Below are positions 48,340 through 59,689 of a stretch of DNA of 64,000 nucleotides, piece by piece. Location: assembly GCF_016086655.4 (NCBI RefSeq), contig NC_052141.2, positions 2,852,001-2,916,000 on the forward strand, given 5' to 3'. The DNA is from Lepeophtheirus salmonis (Eukaryota > Arthropoda > Copepoda > Siphonostomatoida > Caligidae). The translations under genes and the position numbers were made by a program. Position 1 is the first letter of the stretch. Every line of letters begins with the position of its first letter. The notes beneath the pieces were generated by a model. It did not search any database. It worked only from the letters and a program-made list of their open reading frames with translations, and was not told the origin of the DNA.

Positions 48340-48665
48340 TTTACAAGTTGCAACTTGTACAATACCATTGTACAAGTTGCAATTTCTTTGTCTTAAAGTG
48401 CATTATTTAATTACCACATTTTTTTGAATGTTTAAGTAATAATTAAGCCCAGTGGCGTTACTATCACCCTATTTTTGGCGGAGGTGAGCTAAATTGTATT
48501 AAGTAGTCAAAAATTACACTATTGAAATGCCATTAACGTATGGGTATTCAATTATTGCATTAACCTCATGTCAAGTACAAAAAGTCCTTCATTATAAATT
48601 GTTCCTCTTAATTTTTTATTTCAACTTATACAGTTTGATTGTACAAGTTACAACTTATACAAAAA
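48340..48665 (+). repeat. R3 copy 2 with CAACTTGTAC palindromes
   Basis: Begins with a perfect 16-base hairpin, TTGCAACTTGTACAAT (48348-48363) and its complement (48367-48382), loop ACC. The middle, 48500-48600, matches 19425-19530. The end has another set of boxes (TCAACTTATACAG, TTGTACAAGTTAC and CAACTTATAC, 48622-48661). Boxes of this type at both sides suggest terminal structure of an unknown element. Confidence 0.6.
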
Positions 48666-49204
48666 ATGTACATATAAAATAAACCCATTTATATAAGTAA
48701 TTGTATTACGGTGATGATAACTCTGGGACTTAATAAAAGGTAGCAACGCCCCCGGTAGTGGGTATCACGGGAACCAAGAAGAAAGGCTATCACGGGTTGA
48801 GGCAGCTAAAAAGTTCCTAATTGTAAATATAAATTAAAGATTTACAATGAACTTTCAGGGGGCACCTACGCCTACCCTGCCCTTCTTTTTTGTAAATTGT
48901 GTATTTGCATTTAGTGTGATACAAAACTACAAAAACGTGAATTTTATGGAATCAACAAGAGATAACTTGAAAGCAATATTGGATATTATGTTTAAATATA
49001 TTATTTAGCTATAAATTATTCATAATTTACTATTTAAACCGTTCACCATTATATAATTTTATATTTTGAGCATTCAATTTTGCATTCTTTGGTTTAAAAT
49101 AAATACCACATTAAAAACTCTTGATGAAAAAGAGAAACATAAAATACTGTCTATTAAAATATCAATGTTCGGTTTATTCAGTGTATAAATTATCTATATG
49201 TTAA

Positions 49205-49310
49205 ATTTGAATGCTTGTGTGTGTATGTCCTTCAATCACGGCCGGAACAATGGATGGATTTTGATGAAATTTTACATGTAGGCTCTTAAGTCTCAAGAAA
49301 CGGTTATGGT
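49205..49310 (+). repeat. Dispersed-repeat-like motif (GATTTTGATGAAATTT)
   Basis: TGTGTGTGTATGTCC, ATCACGGCCGGAACAATGG and GGATTTTGATGAAATTTTAC occur in order. From memory, very similar phrases recur in several arthropod transposable elements, so this probably marks the edge of an element that includes the minisatellite at 49362. The family cannot be settled by eye. Confidence 0.4.
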
Positions 49311-49361
49311 ATGTTCAAGGACCAGCAACCTACAACCCGCGGGGGAGGGGTATATCATTGC

Positions 49362-49745
49362 ATATTAGAAGGGGTTCTTGGTGCTTAGAAATCCGGTAGG
49401 AGTGCAGTTTAAATGGTCTTGAGGCCCAGTACTTACCCTGTACAACCTGAGAATCCGGGTATATTTTGAGATGTTAGGAGGTAGGGTTTCTTGATTATCA
49501 GAGAAAGGACAAGCACTTCACAAGCACAACTCGTGGGCTGGAGTTTATTTCCGAATATTAAAAGGGTCCCTTGGTAACTAAAAACGTGGCTGTTGTGAAG
49601 TTTCAATTGTATTATGGCCCAATACTTAATCCTGTTCAACCTGAGGACCAGGGTGTATTTTGGCATATTAGGAGATTTCCTTGGCACTCAGGGATGCGGC
49701 TGTGAGACTTGGAGTCTGGCCCAGAATAAAGAACTACATCCTCAT
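49362..49745 (+). repeat. Minisatellite, about 109-bp unit, locus 2
   Basis: Units start at about 49362, 49471 (short and diverged), 49553 and 49662 with GCATATTAGAAGGG-like sequence. Shared blocks are CTTGGTRMYTAR, GGCCCARTACTTA(C/A)(C/T)CCTG, TTCAACCTGAG and GGTGTATTTTG. The unit is the same, diverged, as that at 44905-45200: ATATTA(A/G)(A)AGGG(T/A)CC, TGGCTGT and GTATTTTG all correspond. The open frames on both strands here are products of the repeat. Confidence 0.75.
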
Positions 49746-50085
49746 TGCGTGAAAGAAGATTGTCTATATATTAAGATATTCTTACTCATAAGACCAACAT
49801 GAGAATAATTTTTGAAACTTTACGGTCTTTATTTTTGTTTTGTATGAAGTAGAAGAAGATTTACTTAATTTAAATTTCTTAATGTCCCTGACAACGCCGG
49901 ACAAAACTACTCTAGTCTTATATGATTTTCAAAACTGTTTGAAAAAGAAAAAAGTATTGTGTACAATCAATATAAGACACAGATACAACTTTCCTAATAT
50001 GAAACTTATTTGATTGCCTTTAAATAAAAGGAAAGATATATTGTTTTATCCTGTTTATGTATATCGTGCATTGACACAAACACTA

Positions 50086-50598
50086 GTGATGTGACGATTT
50101 AAAAAAAATCCTGATATCGACTCTGATTCGTTCATATTTTAAATAATAGTTAAAAATATCATTTTGTTATCATGGGCGTCCACAGTATTATATTTTTTTT
50201 TAAATTTCAATATTTTAATTTCAAATTTAAAAAAACAATTATTTAAAGATATATTACAGTTCTCAAAAATTAATTTTTTTAGGGAAAAATTTAATAAAAA
50301 AAATTTCCGAAAAGTTTTTAACAGAAAATTAAATGTTTTGGAAATAAATGTGAAAAAAGAAAATGAAAAAATTTAATTAAATTTCCATTTTTAAATAAAA
50401 ATCAAATATTAAATTTTCTAGTAAAATCAAAAATTTCTTATTTCCATCCCCTAAAAAATTTAATAACTTAGAAAAGTAATAAGTAGTTAAATGCCAGTTG
50501 AATAAAAGTTTAATAAGAGTCGGAATTGCAAATAAAACATTGTTTTCCCGATGCCGAGTCCGATTCCAGAAAAAACAATCGATTAATCGTCCCATCAC
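50086..50598 (+). mobile_element. Short inverted-end element (hAT-like), family R6, copy 1
   Basis: Left end AGTGATGTGACGATTTAAAA and complement of the right end TGTGATGGGACGATTAATCG are inverted repeats (AATCC/ATTCC blocks follow further in). Interior 50160-50480 is A/T-rich without transposase. The right part (GAGTCGGAATTGCAAATAAA, CCGATTCCAGAAAAAAC) is shared with 53870-54204. AGTGATGGG ends are similar to hAT-type ends. A target duplication is not clear. Open frames on both strands inside are low-complexity and not genes. Confidence 0.65.
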
Positions 50599-51036
50599 AA
50601 ACAAAAATAGTCTTGTACACACAAAATAAGAGAAGTTAGATTAGTAATTAATTTTTATATTTGATAAATATGACATATAGACGACGCAATACTATATTGG
50701 TATATCCTTTTGTTTATTTATCAGATGAATATTCAAATTTCTGGGATGGTTTGAGATATTCAAGATTGTTTGATCAATAAAAACCTTCTTTTGATTTATG
50801 AAACTCTATTTGGCTCCGAAAAGGCCTTTGAAATATAATCATTTAATATATTTTTAATTTAAATATGACCTGGAATGTTTGCCAACTTTAAGAGCAAATT
50901 ACGGCACTTTGAATAGATTAAATTGAATATTTTTGTTATTCAAAATGAAAAATAATATATGGAAGAAATGAAATGCATAAAATAAATTTTTATTGTAAAA
51001 ATATGCCTGTCTTAATTTTATGTTGAAAGACCTCAT

Positions 51037-51420
51037 TTGTCAACAGAGTTGTTGGGAGCTAAAACTGAGCAACAACAAAAAGGAAATTCGTGTGCGATCT
51101 CCTCTGCGCCTGTTTCAGTGTCAAGAAGGATGGGCATCTCCATCCAGACTACCTACAACATTAAAAAGTCCATAACAACCACAAACAAAAAAAAAAAAAA
51201 TTATCCTACAACATTACCACTAACTTCTGGCCTGCTCCTTGTGGCCCTCCTCCAGGCCTGACCTCAACCCTCTGGACTTTGAAACTTGAGATGTCTAGGA
51301 GAAAAAGATCTGCCAAACTTTTATTCCAAATTTGTACTCGCTCCAAGATGCCGTCATCTGTTCGCGGCGTGTCGAAGCTCTTATTGCTCCTAAACAAAGA
51401 CATATTGAACCCAACATATA
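51037..51420 (+). pseudogene. Core-less Tc1/mariner transposase remnant (deletion subfamily B)
   Basis: Residues 1-45 of a 74-codon frame contain SVSRRMGISIQTTYNIKKSI, the HTH. A lysine-rich linker (51170-51205) follows, then LTSGLL-coding DNA which, in another frame, is the DFWP-like entry to the third catalytic region. LNPLDFE gives the third Asp at 51275-51277. The tail continues with EKKICQTF, PNLYSLQDAVIC, RRVEALIAP and HIEP to about 51420. The first and second catalytic regions are absent. The junction is homologous at the DNA level to that at 37371-37788 on the other strand. Confidence 0.65.
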
Positions 51421-51506
51421 GCTAGATATAGTATTCAAACGTATTGCAGATTGGTTTTGGGTTGTTGCTTCTTGATTGGTTGGAATTTTTTTCCTTTTGA
51501 GTATTT

Positions 51507-51809
51507 TTGTTGAAGATTGTTTCTATGCTGAGACACTATGTATTAGACATAGAACATGTGTACGGCCGGTTTTTTATAAAAGTACACCCTATAATAGTCA
51601 ATCTGAAATATAATCAATGGACATATTTAGTCCAAATTATTTTATTTGTTGTTCTTACAAAGAGCTCGAACGTAGAGGTTACACTGTACGCCAGTACAGC
51701 AAAACATACAAACATAATGTTTTATATGTTTATTCTGTCCATGGCTTCTATTGGTGGTTATTTATCACCTTTCAAAAGTAATGTTGACGCTGTATTTGAG
51801 GCTCTGTAG
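51507..51809 (+). other. Unassigned open frame, 100 codons
   Basis: The longest frame here not explained by a transposon. It has a hydrophobic segment at residues 38-52 (NQWTYLVQIILFVVL) and another at 70-85 (IMFYMFILSMASIGGY), so it could encode two membrane spans. A GTAAAT that could act as a donor follows the stop. No family is recognised, no start context or splice partner supports it, and a frame of this size can occur by chance in AT-rich DNA. Confidence 0.15.
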
Positions 51810-53865
51810 GTAAATACTGCCTATCGAAAAAACAGAAAAAGGAAAGATGGTCTCATAAATCCAAAAACTAATCTCTGAGGCATAAATTACTCTACTTTCC
51901 TGCGTCAAAAATTACGACGTGAGCTCATTAAAGTTTCTAATCAGCTTAATGAAGACATCCAATGCAATAATTACTCTGCAGATAGAAACAAAATATCGAA
52001 TAACAACAAGAAAAAACCCTAACAGAGCTCAAATGAAAGCTTACTTAAACACACATCAAGAAACTCAGTCATGTTCCTTGTTTAGGAAATAAATCTTAAT
52101 AAATAGTTAATAAATCAACTCCTCTCCATAGACGTTACTACAACTTTTACATATTCCCAGTGGATACAACACATATCCACAAATAAACAAAACATCCATC
52201 ATATACACCCCCAATAATATTATTTTTTAAGGGGGGGGGGGAGTTAGGAATTGAGGATGAAGTCAGTTGACATTGTGATTAGTTTGTATAAAGAATCGTT
52301 TGTTATGTTATTGTGATTTAAGATGTTTGGGTCGTTTTTCTATTCCCTCGTGAAGAGTCGACCCCGTTCATCAAATCATTTTTCTTATGAAAATATAAAA
52401 CATCTTGAATCATAGTGATTAAACATTTGTCATTGTAAAGAGAAATGACTATTTTTTTCTATATATAACATAATGGGTTTTAAATAGGATTTACTTTCAA
52501 GACAGATTTTGTTGAGTTTATTTTTAATTTTTTACTTAGAAATAACCAAGGAATACTCACGAGAAAATATTTAAAAAAAAACCATTTTATTGTCATTTTA
52601 TTTTTAGTCCAAATTATTACAAATCTACACTTTTTGGCGGATCATTTTATGTTTGTAACTTGATATAAGATACCTGTCAATTTCTTATTCTTTTATAGTG
52701 ACATCCAATTTTTAAGTGCAATTTGCAACACACCCTAAGGGCTAGTTAGAATGATTAAGTGATTGAAATTGACGATAATTTGTATAAGAATACAAATGTC
52801 ATCAACGCTCAATTTTGAGAAAAATCTTTAAAGCTTACTTTCGGAATGACTGGTCACATGTGTTGATTATTTTACTATACAATTAACATAAGTGACCATA
52901 GTAATTTGAAAACTAATATTGATATATCTTAGGTAGATAAAAAACAGGCTAAATTAGAAATAAAGAAAGTTAATTAGATTTATATTCTACTGAAATAGTC
53001 AGGTTTTTACGCAGTGTTAGAATCGAAATTTTTGTATACAGCCTTTTGAACTTTAATGACTTTATGGAGCTCTAACAAGCGCTGTACCATTTGGTTACGC
53101 ACACTGTATTTTAATTTTAGAGTGGGAGGATTTGAGACCAATTACAAAAATTTTTAAACGTAAAATGGGTCTTCCTTAAGCTGGAAGTCCTTTGTAATTC
53201 ATTATTTTTTTTACACAGAATAACTTCAAATGAGGAGATTTTAATTCGATTTTAATATATTTAAAATGTAAAATATTTAATCTTTTTAAAATTAGTTTGA
53301 CCCGACTTTTTTATTGGAGTTAAACACTTTTATATTTGTGGTTAGAAAAAGTGAAAGTCCTGACTTATAAATAATTAGATCTTTTTTAATTTAAGGGTTA
53401 ATTCATTAGGTATAACAAAAATCGGCTCGAACTCATTATGAAAAGGTCCAACACTCATATTTGATATTTTCTATTTGAAATCTAATAAAAGTGAATTAAA
53501 TGCACTCATTTTACACTAATGAATGGAAAATGCATTAAAAATGACTTCAGGTAGAGGGAGACACATTTGAAACCTTAAATTATATCATAAAGAAGATATG
53601 TTTTTACCACAAGATATACCTATATGAGGTTGAAACTTCCCTCGGTCAAATATCCTAGAATCCTTGTTCTTAGTCCCTTAAGAGAATATTTGTCAGTTAT
53701 TAGCTCTAAAAATACTAATAGTATGATGAATAATCCTTCAAATTATTATAAATCTGTAGTTTTAACACACTTATATGTCATATATGACGCCATCAAGCAA
53801 CAATCACGGATCTATACTGAATTTATGTTTGTACACAATCTACATTAAACTTGCAAATAAAATTA
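51810..53865. other. Non-coding AT-rich spacer
   Basis: Contains an 11-base G run (52231-52241). No gene or recognised element. Confidence 0.5.
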
Positions 53866-53869
53866 TACC

Positions 53870-54204
53870 GATCTCAGTCAAGGCTCGAGGATTTCCAATA
53901 GTGATTGGAAGATTTAAAGAATTAATATTTTTAGATTTTTTAAATTTGGTGCATTTTTTTGTTTTAGATTTTTTTTAAATCCAAAAATAGCAATATTTTT
54001 AAATAAAATTTTAAAATTCTGGTAAAAAGCAATTATTCTGTAATTTCGATTTATTTATATTTCATAACTTAAAAAATTAATAAATAGTTAAATATCAAAA
54101 ATAAATAAGAATCGGAATTGCATATAAAACATTTTGGTCCCGATTCCAGTAAAAACACCCGATTCTCCAATTTCTGATTCTGATTAATCCCCCCCCATCA
54201 CTTA
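53870..54204 (+). mobile_element. R6 copy 2, left end unclear
   Basis: Right part collinear with the copy at 50086-50598: AACTTAAAAAATTAATAAATAG, GAATCGGAATTGCATATAAA, CCCGATTCCAGTAAAAACA and the terminal CCCATCACTTATT. The left end may be the AATAGTGATTGG at 53899. An 8-base C run (54188-54196) disturbs the right terminal repeat. Confidence 0.6.
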
Positions 54205-54209
54205 TTTCT

Positions 54210-55960
54210 AGAGACAAACCCAACACTTGATGAATAAAAATATGTTTTCTTTTGTTGATTTCTTAGATGATTATTTAAGGTTCTAAAGCCATGACTTTGA
54301 GATTTAATTCAATTCTTTTTTTAACATGTTATTTAATCTGGTTAAATTAGAGCTGTACAGTCACATCACATCAAAACAAAATATGTCTCATTACTCGAGT
54401 GAAAATATATAGTAATTTTGAAAAATCTAAGTCATTCTTTATAGTAATTATGAAGCATGATTTTAGGTTTTTTTTTTTCACCTTATTAAACATATTGCAA
54501 AATGAGTTCAGTATTTGTATTTTTTGATATTTTTTCAACAACGTCATAATTTTTTGTATTTAATCTCCACTTAATTCATGTCATTAAACCCTAGGAAAAT
54601 TGTTTAATTTTTTTATAATATATCAAAATATTTGTATAGGGAGGAACTCTTTTGAAAATCAAATAATTCTATAAAATATGTATTTTGCTGCAAAATAACA
54701 ATAATTTTTTTTAAACTTTGATCATTTCGTTAATAGATAGTGAATTTGAAGCACAAAATCCGTTTAGAACGACTCATTTAATAATCATATTAATGGCTTG
54801 TTCAATTAATTTAAAATGACAAGTTAGTTTGTAAAGTAGTTTAGTTTTTTACTTGGAAGGGATTCTAAGAGCTCTTCCTATAAAGTATTTATAAAAAAAT
54901 TATTTTACAAGAGAAAATATAATTTTTCCTTGATTTTTATAATCTACATATGTAGTGGGTTAACATAAAAACTATTATGAAAAAAATTAAGGAAAGTAAA
55001 CCAACTCTTTTTCTATATAGGTATAGATATATACAAACAGTTTATTCCTCAGATGAAAAATCTTAGTAATGAGTAACTGCACCCGAGCATGCTCATTAAC
55101 AACTGAGGATTTTAGGGGGAATAATCTTCTAGATTAATATTCCAAATTTTGGCTTTTCATTGACGCTTAATAGCTCTGAGCAATGCTGAGTAATACCTGT
55201 AGTAATTAAATAAACCGTACTCCGATGAATACATTATAACTTGTACAAGCAGATTGCAATTTGTACAGAAAAAAAGTGTGTTTTATTTGAATTTTTGTAT
55301 AATTGTTCATTTACGTACAAATAATTAAAGATTTTATATCCTCAATTTAATTTAAGACTAATTATAATTCGTGGTCAAACAGTTAACTTTAGGTAGGTAT
55401 TTTGGTAGTAAAAAGTCTTAATTAGAGGATCTTTCTTTATTCTATAAGCAATGGCATCTCAATTGTTATTTTCGTTTTTTGTTCTTCAAACTGATTCTTC
55501 AGATATTGAATTCTCGGTTTTGAAAGAGAATCATAAATATTTCCTTGCAAACATATTCATACTTGGGTATAAAGCCATATATCAATTATATATATTGGCT
55601 GTTAAGCCAATAAAGATTATCAGAAGTTTTATTAAAGCTTCAAACTGTACATCCTAACTTTTTTCTCTTAATTAAAAAGGTTAAATTATTATATGGATGA
55701 AACTTATAGTATTACATAATTAAACAGCCTTATGTAGAAACGTATTTATATTTGTTTTTTTTAATCAAAATGTCAGTCCACATTTGGTCAAATCCCCAAA
55801 TCAACCCCATCTTTGTACATAGTACCTACTTTCAGCGTTTGGCTGTTCTTTAACAACAAACTTTGAACGACTACAACAACTGTACATGCGCAGTTAGGAC
55901 TTTTTTTGTTGCCTTAGCAGCTAGCCAGAAGTGTTTGTCGTCAGTAAAAAAATGACATCG
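54210..55960. other. Non-coding AT-rich spacer
   Basis: Contains two CAACTTGTAC-type boxes at 55238-55265 (ATAACTTGTACAAGCAG and GCAATTTGTACAG) like those of R3. An open frame at 55451-55657 has no recognisable motif. Confidence 0.45.
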
Positions 55961-55964
55961 ATTA

Positions 55965-56605
55965 ACCGAGTATTTATTCCACATTGTGGAGTAGGCAGAG
56001 TATCCTGGTTGCAATCGTTGCTGGACGAGACAATTATGAGATTGCGAACATGCTATGCCTGGTCAGGTCCTTTGTCTGGAGAGTAAGGAAGGAAATAGAA
56101 GAGTCTGGAGGTTATTGTGAATCAACATCAAAGAGTTCTGCTTACAAGTTGAGGTCAGACTGACAGAGGGATCAGAAAATCATTGCAAATTTGCAAACAA
56201 AAATAAAAAAATCATTGATTATGAGCCATCCAAATCGATCAAGCCCGTTGTTCAGGATCGCAACTGTTAAAAAGGCTAATAAGGAAGTGTGGGGCAGATG
56301 ATTTGTGGTAAAATTCATACCAGATACAAAGAGTTGAACTATTACCTAGTTGTCGATGTTTTTGACTATGTTGAACCCAGTGTTTGGCGTCCAAGCTACT
56401 CAAACCTGATCCCCATAGATTTGTTTTGGGTTGGGTGCAGTTGAGCAACGCGCCAACAGATCCTACCGCAACACAAAATCCAAACTGAACTCCGTAATTC
56501 GGGTGAAATTTCATAATCAGCCAATGAAGGCTATCATCAAGACCTCCTTCCGTTTCTGTTGTCGAGTCGAGCCTATTATTGATGCAAAAGGTGAATACAT
56601 TAACA
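55965..56605 (+). pseudogene. Tc1/mariner transposase remnant, core deleted
   Basis: Frame one, 56003-56140, reads SILVAIVAGRDNYEIANMLC, then VRSFVWRVRKEIEESGGYCE, an N-terminal DNA-binding region whose spacing and wording fit mariner-type HTH domains. AYKLRSD (56140-56160) and KIIANLQTKIKKS and MSHPNRSSPLF (56175-56265) follow as the second half. The first two catalytic regions are missing. IPIDLFW keeps the third Asp at 56418-56420, and after a frameshift GAVEQRANRSY, NSVIRVKFHNQPMKAIIK and RVEPIIDAKGEYIN complete the C-terminus at about 56603. No TIRs could be identified. Confidence 0.75.
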
Positions 56606-56609
56606 AAAA

Positions 56610-57345
56610 AAAAAAAAAAATTATTTTTTATATTTTAGATTCATTTGGCATGCATTAGTTTAGAAAAAAACTTTTTTTTGTTGAATTGTCTAAAAACTTT
56701 TAACAAATTACTTAAAATTCCAATGCGACATTTTTTTTTACGATTCCATTTTTATTGCCTGCTACAGTGAATATAAGTTTAAGCTTTTCATGCCCTCAAG
56801 CCCTTTAAAAATCCCCTTCATTCCATCTACCTAAAAAGTAAATATATAGACATAATAATAGGAAGAAATAAAAAGGGAACAAATCATCTATTACCTGTAT
56901 AATTGGAATAATTAATTACATCCTTGAGGTATTTTTTTATAATAAGAGAGGTAAAAATTTCAACAATACTTATAAGGAATTAAATTATATATAAATACAT
57001 ATATGAACATTGTACAGTTAAAATGGATGTAAAATTGTTAAAGCAGTAATTGTGAATTTTTTTATTCAATCTAACCACTTATGAGGATATTCATAAAAGG
57101 AATGAATGACCAAATATCCAAAATGGTGGTTCATAATTGTTTTTTTAGATATTAAAAAAAAAGTAATAAGAAAGCGTATTTATATAAATAAAATTCGTTA
57201 AATTACATAAATTAAACCCCTTGTTACTTCTCTATCGGGAGTACTTTCCTTGGGTGTTTATCTACTCCAACATAAAAATGCATAATTTAGTAACATTAAA
57301 CGTTATTTGTTACATAAGAATGTTACTATCATAAAATAAATCGAA
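56610..57345. other. Non-coding AT-rich spacer
   Basis: No gene is recognised. Confidence 0.5.
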
Positions 57346-57349
57346 AATT

Positions 57350-57480
57350 AAAGTGGTAATCCTGACAATTTAATGATTGTTTGGGAGAATAGCAGCTTAG
57401 CTGTCCTGATGTTTTATTGCATCAGCTGTAACCAGCCGTAAGAGAAACATGTATCTTAGGAATGTTTAATAATGGCAATT
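57350..57480 (+). repeat. R1 copy 5, partial
   Basis: GTGGTAATCCTGACAATTTA, TTGTTTGGGAGAATAGCAGC, TTAGCTGTCCTGATGTTTTA and GCATCAGCTGTAACCAGC keep the R1 order. The right half is missing. Confidence 0.65.
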
Positions 57481-58014
57481 TAAGCTGCCAAAAAAAGTTG
57501 CAGGAGGTGTGCACAGAAGTCCAAAAGTGTTTTGGGGATCTCCATAGAAATACTGGACTTTCATTGTGTAAATAGGGAAAACCAATTTGACGACATTTAT
57601 ATTTAATATAGATAATTTCTTAATATTTAATTTTTTTTCTTTAATAACTTGCTTCGTTTAAATGGTATTATATCCTGGGAACTATGTTACCTAAAGATAG
57701 TGTTCAAAACTTAAGATAAAGGTTAAAGGATCACAAAAAAGGTATAATGGACGTTTAAACATTTATTTTACAAGTATCTTTTAAGGTTTTAAACATATCT
57801 GTTGATTTAAAACGCATACATTTTAACCCGACATTAGCACCTTATAACAGTAATATATTGCTCGTCAACACAAAAGCAAGCTTGAATGGGCTGTTTCTAA
57901 ATTGAGTGTGGATTACATTTGTATTTGTGGAAGTATAATAATCAACTTCAAAAGGGTAAATTATTCTCAGTTACCCTTTGAGTGTGCCGAAAAATTACAT
58001 TGCTTAAGTAACCC

Positions 58015-58390
58015 CAATTTATTGTCACACTAAAATATTGAGTAATTGAGAAATTTTATTTGAAAAGAGCTATATCAGGGACAATATAATAATCATCATA
58101 AATCAAATAAAAGATCGGAACTAGAGAGATTAAACTCTTAATTACCTTAATTCATCCCACAAATTTGCATACAGGGCGTATAACTAACACAAATATGTCA
58201 ATGAATAGGGACAGTTGATTCATAATTTTCACATTTGTAGAGAAAATAATTTTAATTGCACTTAAAGAAGCCACAGTTGATCGTCACAATACAAAAATCA
58301 GAAATGGAGAAATTTTATTCAAAAATGCTCATATCAGGACCAATATATATATATATATCTGAAATCAAATAAAGCTTATAAATTATCCCG
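58015..58390 (+). repeat. R4, two neighbouring copies
   Basis: GAGAAATTTTATTTGAAAAG with ATATCAGGGACAATATAATA (58049-58095) and GAGAAATTTTATTCAAAAAT with ATATCAGGACCAATATATAT (58307-58352) are two copies about 258 bases apart. Both end in ATCAAATAAA. The second starts with the GTTGATCGTCACAATAC block also seen at 2015. A TA run (58343-58358) lies in the second copy. Confidence 0.65.
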
Positions 58391-58394
58391 ATTT

Positions 58395-59685
58395 ATTTTT
58401 TATTTTGTTTATTTATTATACAGAACATACTTGTATAAATAAACCGGAGCAATTGCGTAACAAGTACATAAATAAACATTATAGTTTATACTTATTGCTC
58501 TGGTGTAGAATTGCAACTGCTATTCTAAAAATCCCCCTTTAAAAAAATAGTAAACAAGCAAATTATATATATATCGATAAAAATATTTATAAAAATTATT
58601 TAAAACCGTATTAAAATATTTATATAATTACAAGAAGTCAATGGGAGGTACAGGGTTTATTCGCCTGCCAAATTTCATGACTCTTATTCTGATTTAGGAA
58701 TGTTCATTGCGAGAGAGACAGTGGAGGAGGAAGCCCCCAAGTTGATACCTCCCAACGAATCTTTCCGAATAGTTTGATAGGTAGCTTATTCGGCTGGACA
58801 TGAGGTCATTACAATGAAGAATGGCAAACTACAGAGCCCTTGCTACCGTAGAAGTTTCTTTATTCTTCTTTGAAATTCCAAAAAGAACAAGATCTAAAAA
58901 TTAAGATATTTTAAGAGATGGCAAGGCAGTCTACAAAGGCATGAAGTGTGTTCTTATGGGTCTAACATATTTAATGCAATTTGTGGGGATTTGCAAATTG
59001 ACGCTAATCTTTTTATCATCATTTATCCCCCTCAAAGAAGACACTATTCCTCTTCTCCAACTCATTGTGAGTCCAAAAAAAATTATTGGGGATCTTAACT
59101 ATCCCAGTAATTTTAAGTCAAACGTAATAATCTACTTAAATATATCTATGAAATACCGGACTGTATGGATGAGTAGTAAAAATATATTGGATTTGTTTAT
59201 TTCTTGCTCAAGATTGCTTATATGCTGATGTATCACATATACTTTCAACTTATATCAGGAGCTAATTTTTCAAGAGAATAAATATTGTGAGTAGTCGTAC
59301 TCCAGCACTTTGTACTCGTTTATAAGTCAATTTTCTCCCCTACTGAATACAATTAACTAACGCCCTCTTACAAAGTGGTTTGCGTATCTACCTATGCATC
59401 TATCAACTTGAGGCCATAACATCCACCCTACCTTTAAGGCATTCAAAACATTTGCATACTAAATACTTTTTTATTTACCGATTTATGTGTATTTTTTATA
59501 CACTTCTAATTAAACGCCTTATAAATTTGTTTTTTCATAGGTACAAAAAAAATGATTGAACTATTTATATATGAGGATATTTTTTACAAACAAAGCAGAA
59601 CAAGTTGTTTTTGTTTGAAGCCATTTGACCGTTTATATAGAGCCTTTAAATATACACAACTGATGTTAATAACAATTCATAAATA
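58395..59685. other. Non-coding spacer
   Basis: A 95-codon open frame at 58941-59228 is hydrophobic in its first third but shows no family motif, and no splice or start signals support it. Confidence 0.45.
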
Positions 59686-59689
59686 GAAT

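Noticed and set aside
49433..49802. Open frames of 84 and 62 codons on both strands
   Set aside because: Explained by the minisatellite unit. Their sequences repeat with the unit and show no protein family motif.
50164..50376. 70-codon open frame rich in Lys, Phe and Asn
   Set aside because: A low-complexity A/T product lying inside the R6 element.
56239..56514. 91-codon minus-strand frame
   Set aside because: Antisense to the mariner-type C-terminal part read on the plus strand.
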